From: Sphingopyxis sp.
GTDB taxonomy: Bacteria; Pseudomonadota; Alphaproteobacteria; Sphingomonadales; Sphingomonadaceae
DNA: 64,000 nucleotides
Direction of reading: 5' to 3'
Assembly (NCBI GenBank): GCA_016463225.1
Contig: JAEMRT010000013.1
Location: 1-64,000, forward strand
The position numbers and the translations under genes were made by a program. Of the stretch, positions 42,076 through 50,773 are shown in pieces. Every line of letters starts with the position of its first letter. Position 1 is the first letter of the stretch. Below the pieces are notes generated by a model. It saw only the letters and a program-made list of their open reading frames with translations, had not been told where the DNA came from and searched no databases.

Positions 42076-43710
42076 TCAATCTCCGGCGGCACAGCCCGCC
42101 GGACGTGGCCGCAACAGGGCGCGTCCTGCTGCTGCGCCCATTGTGCGACCGTCGTCGAGCGCCAGCGCGCCGTTGACGAACAGGCTCTGGACCCCGACGC
42201 TGAGTTCGCGCGGGCGTACATAGTCGGCGCGCGGCGCATATCCGGCGGGGTCAAGGACGACGACGTCGGCGAAATAGCCCGGACGCAGATAGCCGCGGCG
42301 GTCGAGCTTGTAGATGTCGGCGGTGCGTCCGGTCGATTGGCGGATGAAGGTCGCCAGGCTGATGACCTTGCGCTCGCGGACATAGTGGACATATTTTTCG
42401 GGAAACGTCGCGAACATCCTCGGGTGGCCGTCCGATCCGTCGGACGAGGTCACCATCCACGGCTGTTGCATCAGCAGATCGACGTCGGCCTGCGCCATAT
42501 TGAACGATGCGACCGCGGTGCCGCCGCCCTTCTGTCCCGGCGCCATTATACCCTGCCGGATGATCCGCAGCGCCGCGTCGCGGCTATCCAGCTTCCATTC
42601 GGTCGCGACCTGCTCCAGCGTCTTGCCGGTCCAGGGAAAGCCGCCTGCGATGAGCAGCAACGCGCTGGCCCCGCCGCGCCGCCGTAGATTGTCCTGCATC
42701 TCGGCGCGGATCCGCGCCAGCGCGGCGGGATCGTCCAGCCGCTTCAGCAACGCCGCGCCGCCGCCATCGACCGCCCAGCGTGGCAACAACGACGCGTCGA
42801 GGCTCGATCCCGACGCGAGCCAGGGATATTGGTCGGCAGTGACATCGATCCCCGCCTTGCGCGCCGCATCGATCGCGGCGATCACCGCGCCGGCCTGTCC
42901 ATGGACATCAACGCCGAGCGCTTTGAGATGGGCAAAATGGACCGGCATTCCCGCTTGCCGACCGATATCGATCGCTTCCTGCACCGATCCGAGCAGGCCG
43001 ATGCTGTAGCTCGATTCGTCGCGTTGATGGGTGTCGTAAAGGCCACCACGGATCGCCGCTTCGCGTGCTACCGCAACGACCTCGCTGGTGGCCGCAAAGC
43101 TTTGCGGCGCATAGAACAGCCCGGTCGACAGCCCGACGGCGCCCTCGCACATGCCCTTCGCAACCAGTGCCTTCATCGCGTCAAGCTCTGCCGCGCTTGG
43201 CGCGCGGGCATCCTGACCCAACACGCGCTGGCGCACCGGGCCAAAGCCGACGAAGGGCACGATATTGGTGCCGATCCCCGACGCTGCCAGCTTGCCGCTG
43301 TCCGCCGCGACGTCGGGCGTCCCGTTGCCGTCGACCCCGATCATCACCGTGCTCACCCCTTGGTGGAGCCAGGCGGCGTTGACACGCACCGCCTTGTCGG
43401 GCGAACGCAGGAAGCTGTCGGCGTGGGTGTGCGGGTCGATGAAGCCGGGCGCGACGATCATGCCTTTGGCATCGATGACGCGCGCTGCAGTGTAGCGGCC
43501 GAGGCGACCGACGTGGACGATCCGGTCGCCGCGGATCGCAACATCGCCGACAAACGGCTCGCCCTCACCGCCGTCATAGATGGTTCCGCCGCGGATGATC
43601 ACGTCGACCGCCTCGTCCGTGCGGGCCATGGCACCTGCAACACTGAGCAGCGTTGCCGCCGCCGCTAGCGCGCCAATGGTCCGGCGGACCGGGAACGAGA
43701 CAGGCGACAT
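42076..43710 (-). CDS. D-aminoacylase / N-acyl-D-amino-acid deacylase family amidohydrolase
   Basis: About 544 residues with an N-terminal signal-like segment (to about 29, GAMA). The amidohydrolase fold has metal-binding HTH at 94-96 (GFIDPHTHADSF), a Cys/Glu-type AVGLSTGL segment and the catalytic TSSDGSDGHPR near 420. D-aminoacylases release D-amino acids from N-acyl-D-amino acids; the signal suggests periplasmic action. The gene diverges from the LysR gene (196-nt spacer) and is a likely member of the D-amino-acid cluster. Specific substrates cannot be read from sequence. Confidence 0.87.
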   Translation of the reverse strand: MSPVSFPVRRTIGALAAAATLLSVAGAMARTDEAVDVIIRGGTIYDGGEGEPFVGDVAIRGDRIVHVGRLGRYTAARVIDAKGMIVAPGFIDPHTHADSFLRSPDKAVRVNAAWLHQGVSTVMIGVDGNGTPDVAADSGKLAASGIGTNIVPFVGFGPVRQRVLGQDARAPSAAELDAMKALVAKGMCEGAVGLSTGLFYAPQSFAATSEVVAVAREAAIRGGLYDTHQRDESSYSIGLLGSVQEAIDIGRQAGMPVHFAHLKALGVDVHGQAGAVIAAIDAARKAGIDVTADQYPWLASGSSLDASLLPRWAVDGGGAALLKRLDDPAALARIRAEMQDNLRRRGGASALLLIAGGFPWTGKTLEQVATEWKLDSRDAALRIIRQGIMAPGQKGGGTAVASFNMAQADVDLLMQQPWMVTSSDGSDGHPRMFATFPEKYVHYVRERKVISLATFIRQSTGRTADIYKLDRRGYLRPGYFADVVVLDPAGYAPRADYVRPRELSVGVQSLFVNGALALDDGRTMGAAAGRALLRPRPAGCAAGD

Positions 43711-43831
43711 CGGCTTAATCCTTCCGTGCGAACGATGGCGAAGCGCAGGGCGCACCCGCCGCCGGTCGGCTATTCCGGCGCGCAAGATGTCCCGAACGGC
43801 AACCCCGCGTCCAGAGGGGGGAGTTGCAGCC

Positions 43832-43853
43832 CCTATAACCCAATGGCATAAGG
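43832..43853. promoter_or_regulatory. Candidate LysR binding dyad in the divergent spacer
   Basis: CCTATAA (43832-43838) and CATAAGG (43847-43853) form an imperfect 7-bp inverted repeat with an 8-nt spacer, in the spacer between the divergent amidohydrolase (43710) and lysR (43907) genes. LTTR sites commonly sit at this place. It resembles CTATA-type dyads at 44786-44804 and 54874-54893. Confidence 0.45.
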
Positions 43854-43906
43854 CGGCGACTTGTGGCCGTTCGCGGCCAGATTTCCGTCGCTTGGGAAAA
43901 AGCCAA

Positions 43907-44791
43907 ATGAACCTGCGCCAAATCGAAATCTTTCACGCGGTGTTCCTGCACGGCACGGTCAGCGCCGCCGCGCGCTCGCTCAATGTGTCGCAGCCGTCGG
44001 TGACCAAGGTGCTCCGCCACGCCGAACGCTCGATCGGGTTGACCCTGTTCGAGCGCGCCAAGGGGCGGCTGATCCCGACGCAGGACGCACACACGCTGTT
44101 TGCCGAAGTGTCCGACATTCAGGACCGCGTTCGCTCGCTGCGCCAGGCGTGTCAGAATCTGCGGCACGGGCGCGGCGGGCTGCTGCGTATTTCGGCGCTG
44201 CCTTCATTGGGCCTTGGCGCGATCCCCGCCGCGGTCGCGCGGTTCCTGGCCGATCATGAGGACATCATGTTCGATTTGCAGACGCTCCACCATGACGAAA
44301 TGGTGCGCAAGCTCTACGAGCACGAAACTGACATCGCGATCAGTTTCGAAGTGCCGTTGTCGGCCCCCGTCGCGCATCAGGTGATCGGCGAGGGCGAACT
44401 GGTGGTGATCTACCGCGAACAGGATATGCCTGCCGCGCCGCCGCGCCTGCATCTCGACGAGCTGCGCGGGCAAAAATTCATCAGCCCGGTGCAGAGCGGC
44501 CCGATCGGCCGGATGCTGTCGAGCGAGCTCAGCCGGCTGGAGGTCGAACTCGACGAGGTGGTCTCGGCGCGCACCTATTATGTCGCCGCTGCGCTGGTGA
44601 GCGCAGGGGTCGGCATGGCGATCGTCGACAATTTTACCGCGCACGCCGCGCTCCCGCCCGGGCTCGCGAGCCGCCCGTTGCAGCCCGCGATCACATTCGA
44701 CATCAACGCGGTCTATCTGCAGAACCGTCCGCTATCGCGAACGGCCGCCGACTTCCTGACGGTACTCGCCACCGTGATCGAAGGACTATAG
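43907..44791 (+). CDS. LysR-family transcriptional regulator
   Basis: A 294-residue LTTR. The HTH occupies 1-60 (MNLRQIEIFHAVFLHGTVSAAARSLNVSQPSVTKVLRHAE). A linker and the periplasmic-binding-protein-like effector domain follow (about 90-294, LRISALPSLGLGAIPAAVARF). Context suggests it senses a D-amino acid or related compound and controls the divergent and downstream genes. It resembles the regulator found beside DgcN-DgcA systems, but this is an inference. The start at 43907 is the only one giving a normal LTTR N-terminus. Confidence 0.93.
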   Translation: MNLRQIEIFHAVFLHGTVSAAARSLNVSQPSVTKVLRHAERSIGLTLFERAKGRLIPTQDAHTLFAEVSDIQDRVRSLRQACQNLRHGRGGLLRISALPSLGLGAIPAAVARFLADHEDIMFDLQTLHHDEMVRKLYEHETDIAISFEVPLSAPVAHQVIGEGELVVIYREQDMPAAPPRLHLDELRGQKFISPVQSGPIGRMLSSELSRLEVELDEVVSARTYYVAAALVSAGVGMAIVDNFTAHAALPPGLASRPLQPAITFDINAVYLQNRPLSRTAADFLTVLATVIEGL

Positions 44792-44804
44792 CATCAAGCT
44801 ATAG
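44786..44804. promoter_or_regulatory. Perfect CTATAGC dyad upstream of the dgcN-like gene
   Basis: CTATAGC (44786-44792) and GCTATAG (44798-44804) form a perfect 7-bp palindrome with a 5-nt centre. It overlaps the lysR stop and lies 84 nt ahead of the next gene's ATG at 44888. The position suits an LTTR activator or repressor site for the operon. Confidence 0.6.
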
Positions 44805-44887
44805 GATATGGGGCGCTCGATATTGGGGCCGGAGGGCGGGTGGAGGTAAAGTCGGCGCCTTCATCGTCCCGCAGGTTGACCCGAGCC

Positions 44888-45922
44888 ATGATCGAAACGC
44901 CCTATCTTCTCTACCTCGGCCATTCCAGTGACCCCGCCGACATCAAGACCTCGCGCGGGCTCGCCGTGTTTCGCCCCGACATCTGCATCGGCGAATATCG
45001 CCACGACGATTGCCCGCTGACGCTCGATTTGCCGCGCATGGATTTCGCCGCGGCCTATGCGGCGGGCGCGCGGACCCTGGTGCTGGGCATCGCCAATGCC
45101 GGGGGCAAGCTGGGCGAGGATCTGATCCTCGACGCGCTGGCCGCGATGGAGGCCGGGCTCGACGTGGCGTCGGGGCTGCACCACCGGCTGAACGCCGAAC
45201 CGCGGCTGGTCGAGGCCGCGGCGCGGCTCGGTCGCCGGCTGCACGATGTCCGCGACCCGCGCCCCGACATTCCGATCGGCAACGGCAAGAAGCGCGTGGG
45301 CAAGCGGCTGCTGACCGTGGGCACCGATTGCTCAGTGGGCAAGATGTACACGACCTTGTGCCTGACCAGCGCGCTCGAAAAGCGCGGCGTCGCCGCCGAT
45401 TTTCGCGCCACCGGCCAGACCGGCATCCTGATCGCGGGCGACGGCGTCCCGCTTGATGCCGTGGTCGCGGATTTCATCTCGGGCGCGATCGAACAGATTT
45501 CGCCCGCGCGCGGCGATGACGGCTGGGATCTGATCGAGGGGCAGGGTTCGCTCTATCACCCCTCCTTCGCCGGGGTGTCGATGGGCCTGATCCACGGCGC
45601 GCAGCCCGACGCGCTGGTCCTCTGCCACGATCCGGTGCGGCCGCATATGCGCGGCCTGCCGCATTACCAGTTGCCGGGTATCGCCGACTGCATCGAGGCT
45701 AATCTGCGCGCGGCGCGGCTGACCAACGCCGATGTGCGCTTCGTCGGCATCGCGCTCAACACGTCTGCGATGGCCGAGGATGAGGCGCGCGCGCTGTGCG
45801 CCGCGACCGAAGCCGAATTCGGCTTGCCGACCAGCGATCCGTATCGCTTCGGAGTCGAGACGATCCTCGACTGGCTGCTGGGCGCTGACGTTCATTCGCC
45901 GGCCGTCGCTGCAACCACCTGA
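44888..45922 (+). CDS. DUF1611 family protein, DgcN-type D-glutamate N-acetyltransferase candidate
   Basis: A 344-residue protein. The N-terminal Rossmann-like domain (IETPYLLYLGHSSDPADIKTSRG) is followed by a P-loop, GTDCSVGKM, at about 140 and a C-terminal domain with LIEGQGSLYHPSFAG and RPHMRGLP. In bacteria with a DgcN-DgcA pathway a DUF1611 protein acetylates D-glutamate, and the neighbouring enolase-superfamily racemase converts the product. Context fits but substrate is unproven. The ATG at 44888 gives the family start; the upstream frame is not conserved in appearance. The gene downstream begins 10 nt after its stop. Confidence 0.8.
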   Translation: MIETPYLLYLGHSSDPADIKTSRGLAVFRPDICIGEYRHDDCPLTLDLPRMDFAAAYAAGARTLVLGIANAGGKLGEDLILDALAAMEAGLDVASGLHHRLNAEPRLVEAAARLGRRLHDVRDPRPDIPIGNGKKRVGKRLLTVGTDCSVGKMYTTLCLTSALEKRGVAADFRATGQTGILIAGDGVPLDAVVADFISGAIEQISPARGDDGWDLIEGQGSLYHPSFAGVSMGLIHGAQPDALVLCHDPVRPHMRGLPHYQLPGIADCIEANLRAARLTNADVRFVGIALNTSAMAEDEARALCAATEAEFGLPTSDPYRFGVETILDWLLGADVHSPAVAATT

Positions 45923-45932
45923 CCGACCGGCC

Positions 45933-46925
45933 ATGCCCCGCACCCTGACCGTCTTTGCCGAGACGTTTCCGCTGCACGCCCCCTTTCGTATTTCGCGCGG
46001 GGTCAAGACCGCTGCCGAGGTCGTAACCGTTACCATCGGTCAGGACGGCATGACCGGGCGCGGCGAAGGCGTCCCCTATCCGCGCTATGGCGAGAGCGTC
46101 GGCAGCGCGATCGCCACTATCGAGGCGATGCGCGATGCACTCGAACAGGGGCTGGGCCGCCAGGAACTGCTCCAGCGCATGCCCGCCTCGGCCGCGCGCA
46201 ACGCGATCGATTGCGCGCTCTGGGATCTTGAACTGCAACTGGCGGGCAGCGATCTGGCCACGGCACTCGATCTCGATCGCCCGCTCCGCCCGATCGTCAC
46301 CGCAATGACGATCAGCCTTGATACCCCCGAAAACATGGCGCGCGCTGCGGCGGCGCTCGCCGACGCGCCGTTGCTCAAGGTGAAGGTCGACCGCAGCGAC
46401 CCGTCCACCTTGCTCACGGCGGTCCGCGCCGCAGCCCCGCTTTCGCGGATGATCGTCGACCCCAACGAAAGCTGGACCATCGACGAGGTGCGCGGCCTGC
46501 AAGGGCTGATCACCGATCTGCGGATCGACCTGCTCGAACAGCCGCTGCCCGCCGACGCCGATCGCGACCTCGTTGGTTTTCGCTCGGCGATCCCGATTGC
46601 GGCGGATGAATCGGTGCATGTCGCCGCCGATCTCGATGCGCTGCCCGATGGCTATGGGGTCGTGAATATCAAGCTCGACAAGACGGGCGGGCTGACGGCT
46701 GCGCTCGAACTGGCGGACGCGGCGCGGGCGCGCGGGCTGGGGGTGATGACCGGCTGCATGATCTGTTCGTCACTGTCGATCGCCCCCGCGTGGGCGATTG
46801 CTGCGAACAGTGCCTTCGCCGACCTTGACGGACCGCTCTGGCTTGCCGAGGATCGCGCGGGTGGGGTGAACGGTGCAATGGGCGTGCTGTCGCCGCCGCA
46901 GCCCGGTTTTTGGGGCGGGATTTGA
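45933..46925 (+). CDS. Enolase-superfamily epimerase (DgcA or L-Ala-D/L-Glu epimerase type)
   Basis: A 330-residue enolase-superfamily protein. The capping N-terminal domain has FPLHAPFRISRGVKTAAEVV. The barrel carries the epimerase residues: KVK in LLKVKVDRSD, the metal ligands Asp in MIVDPNESW, Glu in LLEQPLP and Asp in AADESVH, and a second-base Lys in IKLDKTGGL, followed by GCMICSSLSIAP. It interconverts stereoisomers of L-Ala-D/L-Glu, N-acetyl-Glu or a related compound. With DUF1611 next door, the N-acetyl-D-glutamate racemase role is likely. Confidence 0.87.
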   Translation: MPRTLTVFAETFPLHAPFRISRGVKTAAEVVTVTIGQDGMTGRGEGVPYPRYGESVGSAIATIEAMRDALEQGLGRQELLQRMPASAARNAIDCALWDLELQLAGSDLATALDLDRPLRPIVTAMTISLDTPENMARAAAALADAPLLKVKVDRSDPSTLLTAVRAAAPLSRMIVDPNESWTIDEVRGLQGLITDLRIDLLEQPLPADADRDLVGFRSAIPIAADESVHVAADLDALPDGYGVVNIKLDKTGGLTAALELADAARARGLGVMTGCMICSSLSIAPAWAIAANSAFADLDGPLWLAEDRAGGVNGAMGVLSPPQPGFWGGI

Positions 46926-46947
46926 CACGAACGGGGCAACAGGGCCG

Positions 46948-48186
46948 ATGACAGGATTTCTTCGCGGCTGGTTTGCAATTCCGCTGTGGCAGCGCGTCCT
47001 AGGGGCCATGATGATTGGCGTGCTGTTGGGCCTGTTCTGGCCCGCAGCGGCGTCTGCCATCGCCGTCATCGGCGAATTGTTCGTCCGGCTGATCCGGATG
47101 CTGGTCGTCCCCATCGTGTTCATCAGCATCGCGTCGGGGGTCACCGCGCTCGCTGACCCGCGCAAGCTGGGCTCGGTCGGCGCGCGTACGATCGGGCTGT
47201 TCGCTTTCACCACCTTCTGCGCGGTGTCGATCGGCATGGCCGTCGGGCTGTTGATCGAGCCCGGCGCAGGCGCGGCGCTGGGCAATGCCGTGCCGCATGC
47301 GCTGGGCGAGGCCAAGTCGCTGCACGATCAACTGGTCGGCATCGTGCCGGTCAACATCGTCCAGGCGCTGGTCGACGGCGACATGCTGGCGATCATCTTC
47401 TTTTCGATGCTGTTCGGCTTTGGCGTCATCGTCGCGGGCGAACAGGGACGCCCGATGGCGACCCTGCTGCAATCGGCAGGGCAGGTGCTGTTCCACCTCG
47501 TGCGGATCGTCATGGAGTTGACCCCCTTCGGCGTGCTCGCGCTGATCGCCAAGGCGGTCGCCGACAACGGCGTCGCGGTGTTCGCCAACATCGGCTGGCT
47601 GGCGGTCGCCGTCGCGGCGGGGGTAATCCTCCAGATCCTGCTCGTCCACCTGCCGCTCATCGCCTTTGCCGCGCGCCGGCCGGTGCTGCGCTTTTACCGC
47701 ACGATCGTCGACGCGCTCGCGGTCGCCTTTTCGACCGCATCGTCGGCCGCAACGCTACCCGTCGCGCTCCGCATCGCGCTCGACGATCTGCGGATCGCCC
47801 CCGGGGTGGCCAAGACCGTGCTGCCGATCGGCGCGAGCATCGGCAAGGACGGCACCGCGATGTATGTCGGGCTGCTCAGCATTTTCAGCCTGCAGGCGAT
47901 CGGCATTAGCCCGGATTTGTCGATGCTCGCGATCATCCTGCTGACCGGCGCGCTCGCCGCCTTCGGCACCGCACCGATCCCGTCGGCGTCGCTGTTCATG
48001 CTCGCCGCGGTGCTGTCGTCGGTCGGCATCACGCCCGAGCAGACTGCGCTGGTCGTCGGCTTCATCCTGCCCTTCGACCGCCTGCTCGACATGACGCGCA
48101 CGGTGGCGAGCGCCAGTGCCAATCTGACGGTCACGACCGTGGTGGCGCGCTGGGAAAAGGCGATTGAGCCGGAGGCCAGCAAATGA
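46948..48186 (+). CDS. Dicarboxylate/amino acid:cation symporter (DAACS, GltP-like)
   Basis: A 412-residue membrane transporter. It has the DAACS re-entrant-loop serines (AFSTASSAATLPVAL), a motif in the place of NMDGT (PIGASIGKDGTAMY) and the C-terminal DRLLDMTRTV, with hydrophobic helices throughout. It imports acidic amino acids or dicarboxylates with H+ or Na+; Lys in the usual Asn/Met position of the NMDGT motif may shift specificity. Its stop overlaps the next start by 4 nt, in the epimerase-permease operon. Confidence 0.9.
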   Translation: MTGFLRGWFAIPLWQRVLGAMMIGVLLGLFWPAAASAIAVIGELFVRLIRMLVVPIVFISIASGVTALADPRKLGSVGARTIGLFAFTTFCAVSIGMAVGLLIEPGAGAALGNAVPHALGEAKSLHDQLVGIVPVNIVQALVDGDMLAIIFFSMLFGFGVIVAGEQGRPMATLLQSAGQVLFHLVRIVMELTPFGVLALIAKAVADNGVAVFANIGWLAVAVAAGVILQILLVHLPLIAFAARRPVLRFYRTIVDALAVAFSTASSAATLPVALRIALDDLRIAPGVAKTVLPIGASIGKDGTAMYVGLLSIFSLQAIGISPDLSMLAIILLTGALAAFGTAPIPSASLFMLAAVLSSVGITPEQTALVVGFILPFDRLLDMTRTVASASANLTVTTVVARWEKAIEPEASK

Positions 48187-49763
48187 CCGCAACGGCATGT
48201 GATGCCGATGCTCCGGCAGCTGCGTTTTCGAGCGATATGGGTGCCAAGTCGGCGCAGCGACGCGTCCGCACCCTGTATCTGCTGCTCGGCTTTTCCGCCG
48301 GACTGCCCTTTTACATGTTTTCGACCGTGCTGGCGGTGCGGCTGACCGATCATGGCGTCGCGCTGGCGATCATCGGCTTTTTCGCCTGGGTCCAGTTGTT
48401 GCCGACCTTCAAATTCCTGTGGGCACCCTTGCTCGACCGCTATGCGGTGCCGGGCTTTGCGCGCTTCTGGGGAAAACGGCGCAGCTGGATCATGCTGTCA
48501 CAGCTCGGCATCGTGACCGCGATGGTGGCGATGGCGTTCACGTCGGCCGACAATAGCCTGGCGCTGACCGCATTGTTCGCCGTGCTGCTCGCGTTCTGGA
48601 CCACGACGCTGGAGGTCGCCGCCGATGCGTGGCGGGTCGAGCTTGGGCCAACCCCTGAGCTGCAGGGGCCGCTCGCGGCTGCGAACCTGTGGGGATACCG
48701 CACCGCGATGGTCGCGGCAGGCAGCGGCGCGCTGCTGTTCGCGGACGTCGGCGGCGACCTGGCGCCGACCCTGGCTTCCCTGGGAATCGTGCCCGGCTGG
48801 ACCGCCGCCTATCTGTTGATCGCGGTGGCGGCGTTTGTGCCTCTGCCGATCCTTGCGGCGCTCCCGCCCGAACGGCGCGGCGACGGCGGCCGCGCAGCCG
48901 CGCTGGCGGGCGGCTTGGTGACGAGTGCGGCGATCCTGCTCGCGCTGGCAGTTCTGGTCGCGGTGGTCGGTTGGATGTTGCTGGGCGCCGCCGCAGGTAT
49001 CGGGATCAGCGCCACGACGAACGTCACACCATGGGTTCTTGGAATCGCCATGCTGCCGTTCCTGGCGATGGCGGCGATGCTGCCGCGCATCCGCGACGCC
49101 GCACCGGATTCGCCGCTGCGTTCTTCGGCGGCGATCGGCCCCTATGTGGATTTCTTCTGGCGCTACGGCGGTCTCGCAATCGCATTGATGGCATTTGTTT
49201 CCATCTATCGCATGGGCGACGTGCTGGCGCTCAACCTGTCCAAGCCCATGATCCTCGGTATCGGCTATACCAAGACGGAGATCGGCTGGGCAGATGGCGT
49301 GGTGGCCTTGGCCGCCAGTATCGTCGGCGTGGGGCTCGGCGGATGGATGACGACCCGCTGGCGGTTCGGCCTCACGTTAACGATCGGGGCGTTATTTGCG
49401 GCGTTCGGCAATTTCGGCTTCGTCTGGCTCGCGCACCAGCCGCATGACCAGACCCTGCTCTATATCGCGACCGCCGCCGATCAGTTTGGCAATGGCATGG
49501 CCGGCGCCATCTTTGTCGTTTACCTGTCGATGCTGGTGAACCCGCGCTTTCCGGGCGCGCAATATGCCTTTCTGTCGGGCTTCGCCTTCCTGTTGCCGCG
49601 ATTATTATCGGGGGCAGGGGGCACCGTGGTCGGGCGGCTCGACGCAGCGGGGTATAATGGCTTCGATCTGTTCTTCCTGGCCTCGGGCGTGATCAGCTTG
49701 GCGGCGGTCTTGTTTCTGCCGCTGATCGGGCGGGCCAAGGCCCGGGCGGACGATCGGCCATGA
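48183..49763 (+). CDS. AmpG-like MFS permease
   Basis: A 526-residue major-facilitator protein. The AmpG-like start RTLYLLLGFSAGLPFYMFSTVLAVRL and the loop KFLWAPLLDRYAVP ... KRRSWIMLSQ match the muropeptide permease family, with about 14 hydrophobic helices. AmpG imports GlcNAc-anhydroMurNAc peptides from the periplasm in peptidoglycan recycling. Substrate here is inferred. It overlaps both neighbours by 4 nt, so import is coupled to the hydrolase genes behind. Confidence 0.85.
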   Translation: MTATACDADAPAAAFSSDMGAKSAQRRVRTLYLLLGFSAGLPFYMFSTVLAVRLTDHGVALAIIGFFAWVQLLPTFKFLWAPLLDRYAVPGFARFWGKRRSWIMLSQLGIVTAMVAMAFTSADNSLALTALFAVLLAFWTTTLEVAADAWRVELGPTPELQGPLAAANLWGYRTAMVAAGSGALLFADVGGDLAPTLASLGIVPGWTAAYLLIAVAAFVPLPILAALPPERRGDGGRAAALAGGLVTSAAILLALAVLVAVVGWMLLGAAAGIGISATTNVTPWVLGIAMLPFLAMAAMLPRIRDAAPDSPLRSSAAIGPYVDFFWRYGGLAIALMAFVSIYRMGDVLALNLSKPMILGIGYTKTEIGWADGVVALAASIVGVGLGGWMTTRWRFGLTLTIGALFAAFGNFGFVWLAHQPHDQTLLYIATAADQFGNGMAGAIFVVYLSMLVNPRFPGAQYAFLSGFAFLLPRLLSGAGGTVVGRLDAAGYNGFDLFFLASGVISLAAVLFLPLIGRAKARADDRP

Positions 49764-50773
49764 TCGACGCCGTCTTTCAGCCGGTGGCGGCAGCGGTCGA
49801 GGCCGGGCGGATTCCCGGCGCGGCGCTGGGTATGGTTTCGATCGATGGCGAAAGCGCGGTGCGCTTCGCGGGCATGGCCGCGCTTGTCCCCGAACGCGAA
49901 AACCTGACGCGCGACCATTGGTTCGACCTTGCTTCGCTCAGCAAGGTGATCGCGACCACCACGATCATCCTGACCCTCGCGCAACAGGGCCGCGTCGACC
50001 TCGACCGGCCGCTGACCGACGCGATTCCGGACCTGCGCCAATATGACGTTGCGAACGCCGCCGAGCGCCGCTTGACCTTTCGCGACTGCCTGATGCACCG
50101 GACCTTCCTGCCCGCGGTCGAGCCGATCTATACCTATGGCGACGACCCCGCCCGGCTGCGCGCTTTTGTCCTGCAACGCGAATGGCGCCATGGGCCGCCA
50201 GTCTATTCGGACATCAATTTCATCCTTCTCGGTATCGCGATCGAGCGCCTGATCGGCGCGCCGCTGTCGGACTGGCCTTTGGGCGAAGGGCTCGGCTTTG
50301 GCCCACCCCCCGGCCCCGCCGTCGCGACCGAGCATTGCAGCTGGCGCGGACGCGTGATGAAGGGCGAAGTCCACGACGAAAATGCCTTCGCGCTTGGCGG
50401 CGCGCCGGGGCATGCGGGGATGTTCGGTACCATCGACGGTGTACTGCGTTTTGCCCGCGCGATGCTCGATGGCTCGATACTGTCCCCGGCGATGCTGGCC
50501 GAAATCCGCACCGCCGACGAACGCCACCGCACCTGCGGCTGGGAGCGCGCCTTTGCCGGATGGCACGGCGGCGACGCCTGCTCGCCCGATACCATTGGCC
50601 ACACCGGGTTCACCGGCACCGGGCTATGGATCGATTTCGAGCGCGGCCTTTGCTGGGCGCTGCTGACCAACCGGGTCCATCCGACCCGCCACTTCGACAG
50701 CGGCATTGCGACGTTGCGCTCCGCCGTGGGCGAACAGCTTATCAATGCATGGGACGCACGGGAGACATCATGA
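49760..50773 (+). CDS. Serine hydrolase of the beta-lactamase fold
   Basis: A 337-residue protein without a visible signal peptide. The SxxK motif is SLSK (Ser59, Lys62), the tyrosine motif is YSDIN (Tyr149), and HTGFTG appears in the KTG position. This is the EstB/class C-like family, usually esterases or amidases; a D-peptidase role would fit the neighbours. It has 4-nt overlaps with AmpG and the carboxypeptidase gene, so it is made together with them. It would act in the cytoplasm unless secreted by another route. Confidence 0.85.
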   Translation: MIDAVFQPVAAAVEAGRIPGAALGMVSIDGESAVRFAGMAALVPERENLTRDHWFDLASLSKVIATTTIILTLAQQGRVDLDRPLTDAIPDLRQYDVANAAERRLTFRDCLMHRTFLPAVEPIYTYGDDPARLRAFVLQREWRHGPPVYSDINFILLGIAIERLIGAPLSDWPLGEGLGFGPPPGPAVATEHCSWRGRVMKGEVHDENAFALGGAPGHAGMFGTIDGVLRFARAMLDGSILSPAMLAEIRTADERHRTCGWERAFAGWHGGDACSPDTIGHTGFTGTGLWIDFERGLCWALLTNRVHPTRHFDSGIATLRSAVGEQLINAWDARETS